Source of the DNA: Bacteroidales bacterium
GTDB lineage: Bacteria > Bacteroidota > Bacteroidia > Bacteroidales > F082
Assembly: GCA_017461665.1 (NCBI GenBank)
Contig: JAFTXI010000030.1
Span: 1-64,000 of the forward strand
Length of the DNA stretch: 64,000 nt
Direction: 5' to 3'
Positions 58,365 to 64,000 of this stretch are shown here, in pieces (within the stretch, counting starts at the first letter, position 1; each line of letters opens with the position of its first letter). The translations under genes were made by a program, and so were the position numbers. The notes under the pieces were generated by a model. It was not told where the DNA came from. It searched no databases and saw only the letters and a list, made by a program, of their open reading frames with translations.

Positions 58365-58510
58365 AAACGACATCAGCTTTGATGTTGTTTGTAAGGTTTC
58401 ATAAATTTTGGTTTTTGGTTCTCGAGACCGTCCTGCTCAGGGCGGTCTCTTTGCTTTATAAAGTTCCTTACCTTGTATATATGATGATATACAAGCCTAA
58501 CTTTATGGGT
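58365..58510 (+). ncRNA. Candidate small RNA with three consecutive hairpins
   Basis: Hairpin 1: 58364-58375 pairs with 58380-58391 (12 bp, one G-U, tetraloop GCTT). Hairpin 2: GAGACCG (58424-58430) pairs with CGGTCTC (58443-58449), followed by TTTGCTTT, which could terminate. Hairpin 3: 58458-58465 pairs with 58499-58506 and, inside, 58472-58480 with 58487-58495. A dedicated promoter precedes hairpin 1, and no frame of useful length is present. The rest of the 475-bp gap (58092-58350) holds only AT-rich sequence. The RNA may end after hairpin 2 (about 90 nt). No known family was recognised. Confidence 0.5.
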
Positions 58511-58566
58511 TAAGTCTTAATTAAAATGTATAACAAATTATTATGGAGTGATTAAGAAAGAGATAC

Positions 58567-60525
58567 TTACTTGGCTACGACTATCTCCAACTTTTTGTTA
58601 ATCTTAATTCGTAGATCGTCTAATCTTTTTTTCTTGGCGAGAAGTATCATCTGATTGTCGATATCTTGTGTTGACATTAACTCTTTCATTATTTCGTTTC
58701 TTCTTTCATCGATGATTAAGTCTTTATATCTTAATATGGAAGTAGAAACTACTGCTGTTAAAACATCTTCTTCTGTTTTAACCCTAATATTGACTCTGTT
58801 GTTATTATCCCAATTGTCGAGTTTATATGGAGTCGTTAAAAGATTAGCAGCGAGTTCTGCAATGTCGGCATTTTCATGTGAGGTGAAGAATTGTTCTTTT
58901 GGAAGCGTTTCACCATCAAGAGCTTTATCATAAATATCAAATATTATTCGATGAGTCTCGTCTTTGAAAGATATATCGTCACTTTTTAGGTCGTCAACGA
59001 TAAGCGAGGCTACACTAATTTTATATACGATAGGATTATTGTTTTCATCTAATCCTTCAACATCAATTTCTCTGTCGCCATACATCAACATCAATTTCAC
59101 AAGTTCTCTTTCCTGATAAAATCCTGGAGGAAGTGTGTCAGTTGTAATCTGTTGAGGTCCCGATTTAAACTCCTCCGTAATCTCAACCTGTTGATATTGT
59201 TCTCCTTTATTGTTTTTATTTATCTTGGCACGAAGCAATTTGTTTAGTTCGTTCATCAACGACTGCTCTGGCATCTCCATCAGACGGCTACATTCTTTTA
59301 TATATGTTGCGCGGAAGATGGCATCGGGGATAAGCGAGATGGTGTTCACTATGTCTTTCACCACTTCTGCTTTTTTTATAGGATTGTTAGCAGTGTCTTT
59401 TAGAAGCAGTTGTGTTTTAAAACTGATAAAGTCTTTTGCATTATCATCGATATAAGCCCTTACTACTTCGATAGGGTTATGTTGAACGAAAGAGTCGGGG
59501 TCTTCGTCGGGAGGAAGGACGACAATGCGCACATTCATTCCTTCTTCGAGAATCATGTCGGTTCCACGTAGCGCAGCATGGATGCCGGCGCTGTCACCAT
59601 CGTATAAAATCGTGATATTCTTAGTGTAGCGTCGTATGAGGCGAATCTGCTCCGATGTCAGTGACGTCCCTGAACTTGCGACGGTATTTTCTATTCCGGC
59701 TTGATGCATACTCAAGACATCGGCATAACCTTCTACGAGGATACAATTATCTAAGCGACTTATCTCATTCTTGGCGAAGTAGATTCCATATAGAGTCTGA
59801 CTCTTATTATATATCTCCGATTCTGGAGAGTTCAGATATTTTGCCTTTGTTTTGTCGCTACTCAAGATACGAGCTCCGAATCCGATTACCTTACCAGTGA
59901 GATTGTGAATTGGGAAGATGACGCGACCTTGATATTTATCGTACATCCTTTCCTCGTTGCCTGAAGCGAGACCTATTTTTAGCAGTAAGTCTTTTGAATA
60001 ACCGTTTTTTAAGGCATGTTGAATGAAAGCGTCTCTTTGGTTTAGGCAGTAGCCGAGCTGAAATTTATTGATGATGGCATCGCGGAAACCTCTTTCTTTG
60101 AAGTAAGACATTCCTATGGAGAGACCTTCCTCACTGTTTTTCATTGTCTCAGAAAAATACTGTTGGGCGAAGGTGTTGATGTTAAACATTTTTTCGCGTT
60201 CGTTCTGAGCCATCAACTCTTCAGGAGTCTGTTCTTTTTCTTCTATAATGATGCCATATTTATGAGCAAGGAATCGCAAGGCTTCTGGATAGGAATAGTG
60301 TTCATGCTCCATGATGAAGCGTACTGAGTCGCCGGCTTTACCGCAACCGAAACATTTGAAGATACCTTTCGCCGGCGACACAATAAATGAAGGTGTCTTC
60401 TCTTTATGAAAAGGACACACTCCTATGAGATTGGCGCCTCTTTTTTTCAGACTCACAAAATCGCTCACCACTTCTTCTATACGAACGGTGTCGAGAATGC
60501 TCATTATTGTACTCTGCGGTATCAT
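58567..60525 (-). CDS. dnaG: DNA primase
   Basis: The 652-residue protein makes RNA primers for replication. The zinc finger uses Cys37, His40, Cys58 and Cys61 (CPFH...CFGC). The catalytic TOPRIM core shows VEGYADVLSMHQAG and LYDGDSAGIHAAL. The C-terminal helicase-binding region is less conserved. MIPQSTI at the N-terminus is the normal start. It is full length for the family in Bacteroidota. Confidence 0.97.
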   Translation of the reverse strand: MIPQSTIMSILDTVRIEEVVSDFVSLKKRGANLIGVCPFHKEKTPSFIVSPAKGIFKCFGCGKAGDSVRFIMEHEHYSYPEALRFLAHKYGIIIEEKEQTPEELMAQNEREKMFNINTFAQQYFSETMKNSEEGLSIGMSYFKERGFRDAIINKFQLGYCLNQRDAFIQHALKNGYSKDLLLKIGLASGNEERMYDKYQGRVIFPIHNLTGKVIGFGARILSSDKTKAKYLNSPESEIYNKSQTLYGIYFAKNEISRLDNCILVEGYADVLSMHQAGIENTVASSGTSLTSEQIRLIRRYTKNITILYDGDSAGIHAALRGTDMILEEGMNVRIVVLPPDEDPDSFVQHNPIEVVRAYIDDNAKDFISFKTQLLLKDTANNPIKKAEVVKDIVNTISLIPDAIFRATYIKECSRLMEMPEQSLMNELNKLLRAKINKNNKGEQYQQVEITEEFKSGPQQITTDTLPPGFYQERELVKLMLMYGDREIDVEGLDENNNPIVYKISVASLIVDDLKSDDISFKDETHRIIFDIYDKALDGETLPKEQFFTSHENADIAELAANLLTTPYKLDNWDNNNRVNIRVKTEEDVLTAVVSTSILRYKDLIIDERRNEIMKELMSTQDIDNQMILLAKKKRLDDLRIKINKKLEIVVAK

Positions 60526-60549
60526 CTGAATTATTCTTTCATTTAGTTG

Positions 60550-61143
60550 TTAGAAACATATTCCTACTCTGATACTGAAACTCAGTGCTATATTGGTATT
60601 GACAGTGTTGAAGAAATGCCACAACTCAAAACCGTGATGATAGAAAGTCTCCGCTGGAGTGCCGAAAGCAAATCCTCCTCCAACCCAGAAATCAGCAAGC
60701 AGCCGCTTGTGAACATATTGGTAACCTATGGTTCCAAGTAAGGCAGTCTCATTCGATAAAGTGCGAAGTCCATCCGATTGACGATTGTAGTGGTAGTTTG
60801 AATAAACGACTTCAGGACGAAGATAAAATCCCATCAGTGACTTGTTGGTATTCTCGTTGAGAAAGAACTTATGACCATATCGCATGGTAAATCCTCTTGG
60901 GTCATTATCGTATTTGTCGTGACCTGCACCAATGAGACTTGTGCAAAATTCTCCACTCTGTCGTATGTTGCTGAAAGCTCTTTCATACGAAATTTTTGTG
61001 CTGCCACTAATCCATGAGAGGAATGTTATTTTGAGAGAATTACGATAATCTTTTTCTTGAAAAGGTGATTCATTATTACCGGCAAAAACATTATTGCCAA
61101 ACAATAGAAAGATAGTCGTTAACAATATTATCGTTCTTCTCAT
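60550..61143 (-). CDS. Outer-membrane beta-barrel protein
   Basis: The 197-residue protein has a signal peptide (IILLTTIFLLFGNNVFAG) and beta strands ending in FSIRVGICF, with a C-terminal Phe. Segments such as FTMRYGHKFFLNENTNKSLM, GFYLRPEVVYSNYHYN and LADFWVGGGFAFG suggest a small barrel of 8 strands. No family function is known. It precedes dnaG on the same strand by 24 bp. Confidence 0.72.
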   Translation of the reverse strand: MRRTIILLTTIFLLFGNNVFAGNNESPFQEKDYRNSLKITFLSWISGSTKISYERAFSNIRQSGEFCTSLIGAGHDKYDNDPRGFTMRYGHKFFLNENTNKSLMGFYLRPEVVYSNYHYNRQSDGLRTLSNETALLGTIGYQYVHKRLLADFWVGGGFAFGTPAETFYHHGFELWHFFNTVNTNIALSFSIRVGICF

Positions 61144-61209
61144 ATATCTAATGGTTAAGGTAAATACGATTAAATAAAATATTCTTTTTCAGAGAATAAA
61201 GTCGAGTTG

Positions 61210-61217
61210 CAAAGATA
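61210..61217 (-). promoter_or_regulatory. -7 element of the outer-membrane protein/dnaG operon
   Basis: TATCTTTG on the minus strand is a perfect match, 66 bp before the ATG at 61143. Confidence 0.6.
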
Positions 61218-61287
61218 GTTAATTTTTTCAATTGCTCCTTTTTAAACAATCGTTAAATATGATGTCAATATTTAGTTGTTTTAGAAC

Positions 61288-62202
61288 TTACTTTAGAAAG
61301 TTCTCTATATTGCTTACAACTATTTTCAATCGTGACTCAAAGGCTTCTTTGGTTGCAAAACCTATATGAGGCAGTAACATTGTGTTAGGTGCTGAGAGTA
61401 ACGGATTATCCTTTTTCAAAGGAGGTTCGTTATCATAAACGTCGAGAGCAGCACCTGCAATCTTTCCGTTATTAAGGGCCTCTGCCAAGTCGCTGCTGTT
61501 AATTATTGGACCTCTTGCTGCATTGACAATGATAGCCGATGGTTTCATAGTTTCTAATTCCTTTACTGTGATAAAGTCGCGAGTTTCTTCATTCAAAGCG
61601 ATATGTATAGTCACAATGTCCGACTCCTTAAATAATGTTTCTTTATCAACGAGAGTTACACCTTCAATATCTTTTGGTGTTCTATTCCAGGCAATGACTT
61701 TGCAACCGAAAGACTGTGCGAGTCTTGCTGTTCTGCAACCGATGGCTCCAAGACCGACAACGCCTACTGTCTTATTTGCTATCTCTCTTCCAGGAGCAAT
61801 TGGGCTACCTGAACATTGTCTTGTTATCTTATCGTTTTCAATAATGTGACGATATAATCCTATCATCATGCATATCGCTTCTTCTGCCACAGCTTCGGTA
61901 GAATATCCTGCCGCATTCTTAACAATGATTCCTCTCTTCTCGCATTCCTTCATGTCGATGTGGTCTAATCCCGTGAATGCAATAGACAACATCTTTAGTT
62001 TAGGACAAGCATCAATGAACTCTTTGTTTAATGGCATATTGCTCTCGACAACAATATCTGCATCTGATGCTCTTTCAATATTCTTCTCTGGGCATCTGTT
62101 AGGATATATTATAACCTCATGCCCTGCCAATCTCAATGATTTACAGTCATTATCTATTCTTTCAACAGATAATCCTAATGGCTCTAAAAATACTATCTTC
62201 AT
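61288..62202 (-). CDS. D-2-hydroxyacid dehydrogenase (NAD-dependent)
   Basis: The 304-residue cytoplasmic enzyme interconverts a 2-oxoacid and a D-2-hydroxyacid. GVVGLGAIGCRTARLAQSFG is the Rossmann motif, VNAARGPIINSSDL carries the substrate-binding Arg, GAALDVYDNEPP the catalytic Glu region, and LLPHIGFATKEA the catalytic His. The closest match by motif is to glycerate/hydroxypyruvate or phosphoglycerate-type dehydrogenases without the C-terminal ACT domain. The substrate is not certain. Confidence 0.9.
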   Translation of the reverse strand: MKIVFLEPLGLSVERIDNDCKSLRLAGHEVIIYPNRCPEKNIERASDADIVVESNMPLNKEFIDACPKLKMLSIAFTGLDHIDMKECEKRGIIVKNAAGYSTEAVAEEAICMMIGLYRHIIENDKITRQCSGSPIAPGREIANKTVGVVGLGAIGCRTARLAQSFGCKVIAWNRTPKDIEGVTLVDKETLFKESDIVTIHIALNEETRDFITVKELETMKPSAIIVNAARGPIINSSDLAEALNNGKIAGAALDVYDNEPPLKKDNPLLSAPNTMLLPHIGFATKEAFESRLKIVVSNIENFLK

Positions 62203-62211
62203 ACACTTTTT

Positions 62212-62283
62212 ATTAAAACTTTAGAACTTTAAAATTTTAGAACTTCAGAACTTCAAAACTCCAGAACTTCAAAACTTTATAAT
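62212..62283. repeat. Octamer array TTCARAAC, nine units
   Basis: Nine 8-bp units (ATTAAAAC, TTTAGAAC, TTTAAAAT, TTTAGAAC, TTCAGAAC, TTCAAAAC, TCCAGAAC, TTCAAAAC, TTTATAAT) run without a break, starting 10 bp before the dehydrogenase start. It is the longest octamer array and shares units with the hairpins at 25921 and 27194. Confidence 0.85.
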
Positions 62284-62355
62284 CAGATCTTCAGATTCTG
62301 AGCTTCTCTCAAATTGATTATACAAAAATAGTATTTTTTCTTACAAAAGATAAGG

Positions 62356-62445
62356 TCTCGTCTCAAGAAACCCTGAAACCGGTGTCTTATCAAAAACCAA
62401 AATACCCTATCAAAGAAAACTTAGACATCGGTTCAGGATTCGAGA
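62356..62445 (-). terminator. Long imperfect stem downstream of ssb
   Basis: CCTGAAACCGGTGTCTTA (62372-62389) pairs with TTAGACATCGGTTCAGG (62421-62437) with one bulge and two mismatches; outside it TCTCG (62356-62360) pairs with CGAGA (62441-62445). It lies 3' of ssb. On the minus strand its edge reads GGTTTTTAGTTCTCGA, almost the same as sequence before hairpin 2 of the small RNA at 58403. Confidence 0.6.
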
Positions 62446-62459
62446 ACTAAAAACCAAAT

Positions 62460-62819
62460 TTATGCATCAGATACTGACTGTTCGTCATTACTTGTATGAT
62501 CAATCATCATAAATTCATTCATGGTGATTTCTGTGAAATAGTTTTTCTTACCATCTTTCTCAAATGTCCTCGTACGCAGTCGTCCTTCCAATGCGATACG
62601 CTTACCTTTTTTTATTAGTTTCTCTGCTTGTTCGGCAGTCTTTCCCCAAGCAACGATATTATGCCAAGAACTATTTCTTTCCCATTCGTGATTCTCGTTA
62701 TATGAATAATCGTTGGTGGCTATACTAAATCTTGCCAACTTACGTCCGTTTAATGTTTTGATCTCCGGATCAAGACCGACACGTCCTATCAACTGGACTG
62801 AATTTTCTAAGGTTCCCAT
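62460..62819 (-). CDS. ssb: Single-stranded DNA-binding protein, short
   Basis: The 119-residue protein is one OB-fold: SVQLIGRVGLDPEIKTLNGR, KLARFSIATNDYSY, WHNIVAWGKTAEQAEKLI and KKGKRIALEGRLRTRTFEKD. The C-terminus ends DHTSNDEQSVSDA and lacks the DDDIPF-like tip with which SSB proteins recruit partners. This suggests a secondary SSB rather than the main replicative one. A TATCTTTG promoter lies 27 bp upstream. Confidence 0.92.
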   Translation of the reverse strand: MGTLENSVQLIGRVGLDPEIKTLNGRKLARFSIATNDYSYNENHEWERNSSWHNIVAWGKTAEQAEKLIKKGKRIALEGRLRTRTFEKDGKKNYFTEITMNEFMMIDHTSNDEQSVSDA

Positions 62820-62845
62820 AATTCTTATATTTTGATTTCACGATG

Positions 62846-62853
62846 CAAAGATA
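62846..62853 (-). promoter_or_regulatory. -7 element of ssb
   Basis: TATCTTTG on the minus strand is a perfect match; the leader is about 20 nt. Confidence 0.7.
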
Positions 62854-62980
62854 TTATGGTATGCAAATATTAGTCGTATGAAAAACGAATAATATTTTTA
62901 ATAAATGATATGTTGTTGATTGTCAATTGTAATTTCTATCAATTATTTATAAGATGATAAAAATGAATTATTATTAATTA

Positions 62981-63559
62981 TTAACATTTATCTATTTTAT
63001 ATGAGATAGAAATCCAGAGATTATCAATCCTATACGATTCTACATTAATGTAAGGTGTGTTTAGGATATTTTTTATATCTTTTGTTATTCCGCTACCAAT
63101 CATCTTAAACGCTGCTTCTTTCCTTGTCCACAACCTGTAAAATTCCACCGACTTATTCTCGCTATTTTTTATCATCGTAATTTCCTCATCATTACATACA
63201 TAATTGGCAAGGCTTTCTTTATACAACGCGATTTCTTCAATATCGATGCCAACATATTCTTTCGATAATACACAGCAAACGGCACTCTTACAATGACTTA
63301 AATTAAAATACCAATCAGGATAATTTTTTAAGTAAGGCTTGCCATGTTCGTTATATTCAAACTCAGGCATCTCATAAAATATTCCTTCTTCCTTCAAGGC
63401 TTTAATCAGTAAAAGATAAGCCAATCCATTCTGAATCTTACCTTTAAGATGTTTATGCAGAAGCATTTTCTTCTTTCTCCACTCAGGGAAAAAAGAAGTG
63501 CACTTTTCAACAAATGCTTCATCAAACGCGTCTATGTCGGTAACGAAAAATATTTTCAT
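62981..63559 (-). CDS. 4'-phosphopantetheinyl transferase (Sfp type)
   Basis: The 192-residue enzyme attaches phosphopantetheine from CoA to carrier proteins. EHGKPYL (71-77), FNLSHC (85-90), VGIDIEEI with the Mg ligands Asp106 and Glu108, and LWTRKEAAFKM with Lys147 and Glu148 are the family motifs. Whether it acts on the fatty-acid carrier or on a special carrier is unclear; no carrier gene is nearby. The -7 box is 4 nt before the ATG, predicting a leaderless mRNA. Confidence 0.93.
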   Translation of the reverse strand: MKIFFVTDIDAFDEAFVEKCTSFFPEWRKKKMLLHKHLKGKIQNGLAYLLLIKALKEEGIFYEMPEFEYNEHGKPYLKNYPDWYFNLSHCKSAVCCVLSKEYVGIDIEEIALYKESLANYVCNDEEITMIKNSENKSVEFYRLWTRKEAAFKMIGSGITKDIKNILNTPYINVESYRIDNLWISISYKIDKC

Positions 63560-63563
63560 ATCG

Positions 63564-63571
63564 CAAAGATA
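63564..63571 (-). promoter_or_regulatory. -7 element with leaderless geometry, phosphopantetheinyl transferase
   Basis: TATCTTTG on the minus strand is followed by CGAT and the ATG at 63559. The spacing equals that at 49261-49273. Confidence 0.75.
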
Positions 63572-63639
63572 TAATTTTTAATAATACTAAAAATGAACAT
63601 TATTTTGCTGGTGTTGTTAAAAATAAAAAAACAACAATT

Positions 63640-64000
63640 ATGATAGAATTACCTAAATTACCTTACAAGAGAGACGCCTTGGAACCACATATCTCTCAGA
63701 AAACTATTGATTTTCATTACGGACAGCATCACGCTACATACGTAAAAAATCTCAATAATTTGATTGAAAACACTTCTTTTGAGACCATGAGTCTTGAAGA
63801 AATAGTTAAAAACAGCGAAGGCTCAATTTTTAATAATGCCGCACAAGTTTGGAATCATACTTTTTATTGGCATTGTTTGAGTCCGGAGGAAAATGTTAAG
63901 CCTCAAGCACTTCTGCTAAAATACATTGAAAGAGACTTCGGAAGTTTTGATAATTTCAAGCAAATGTTTATCAAGCAGGCTGCCACTTTGTTTGGCTCGG
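63640..64000 (+). CDS. sodB: Iron/manganese superoxide dismutase, 3' end outside the window
   Basis: The frame from ATG at 63640 runs to the window edge, 120 codons. MIELPKLPYKRDALEPHISQ, TIDFHYGQHHATYVKNLNNL and AAQVWNHTFYWHCLSPEEN are typical of Fe/Mn superoxide dismutases; the metal-binding histidines of the N-terminal half are His26 in DFHYGQHH and the one in NHTFYW. The enzyme removes superoxide in the cytoplasm. The C-terminal half with the other metal ligands is not seen. Confidence 0.96.
   Translation, partial: MIELPKLPYKRDALEPHISQKTIDFHYGQHHATYVKNLNNLIENTSFETMSLEEIVKNSEGSIFNNAAQVWNHTFYWHCLSPEENVKPQALLLKYIERDFGSFDNFKQMFIKQAATLFGS

Noticed and set aside
58424..58449. GAGACCG hairpin as a dnaG terminator.
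   Set aside because: On the minus strand, the direction of dnaG, the hairpin is followed by GAGAACC and no T-run; the T-rich side is on the plus strand.

Overview
The window is AT-rich chromosomal DNA from a member of the Bacteroidota, most likely an uncultured Bacteroidales. The evidence is a SusC/SusD pair, three proteins with type IX secretion (T9SS) type A sorting domains, GldF/GldG transport genes, a HipA kinase of Bacteroidetes type, and about twenty promoters with the Bacteroidetes -7 element TAnnTTTG. Most genes are metabolic or housekeeping genes in short operons. No prophage, conjugative element or CRISPR array is visible.

Layout. 0-5.5 kb: panB, an RluA-type pseudouridine synthase, and gldF-gldG-DUF4340. 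5.5-8.6 kb: a GT-C glycosyltransferase, methylglyoxal synthase, and a rod-shaped candidate non-coding RNA next to two small membrane proteins. 9.0-10.2 kb: a decayed IS1595-type insertion sequence. 10.3-12.7 kb: a CsgG/lipoprotein/DUF4810/DUF799 envelope operon with two frameshifts. 12.8-16.5 kb: a NodB deacetylase, tRNA-Arg(CCT), panC-panD, a flippase-like membrane protein and a heptose cytidylyltransferase. 16.5-21.8 kb: an RlmI-type methyltransferase, a DUF362 lipoprotein, glutathione peroxidase and adenine deaminase. 21.9-27.2 kb: a subtilase interrupted by one TGA, a truncated gene and an ATPase remnant. 27.2-30.8 kb: FprA, rubredoxin, a dihydroorotate-dehydrogenase-like flavoprotein and an EamA transporter. 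30.8-32.4 kb: a three-gene hipB-hipS-hipT toxin system with three operator-like palindromes. 32.4-41.3 kb: secreted proteins, glutamine synthetase, MeaB, a Gate-domain protein, a four-helix-bundle protein and RadA. 41.3-51 kb: SusC, SusD, a T9SS cargo protein and an Ig-like lipoprotein. 51-64 kb: mnmA, a VanX-like peptidase, exonuclease III, a ClC channel, an exosortase, a ROK kinase, an atypical response regulator, a second candidate RNA, dnaG, a hydroxyacid dehydrogenase, ssb, a phosphopantetheinyl transferase and the start of superoxide dismutase.

How genes work together. panB, panC and panD supply pantothenate from two loci, and the phosphopantetheinyl transferase uses the resulting CoA. 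FprA with rubredoxin, glutathione peroxidase and superoxide dismutase point to an anaerobe that meets oxygen. The Gld transport genes, the sorting-domain proteins and the SusCD cluster describe an envelope specialised for export and glycan uptake.

The least explained signal lies between genes. There are many degenerate tandem arrays of 7-bp or 8-bp units, often next to members of two families of imperfect palindromes (GAGACG..TCAATTAC type and GACGTCACTTC type). Several arrays run into coding sequence and supply C-termini and stop codons, and two near-identical arrays sit directly upstream of promoters.
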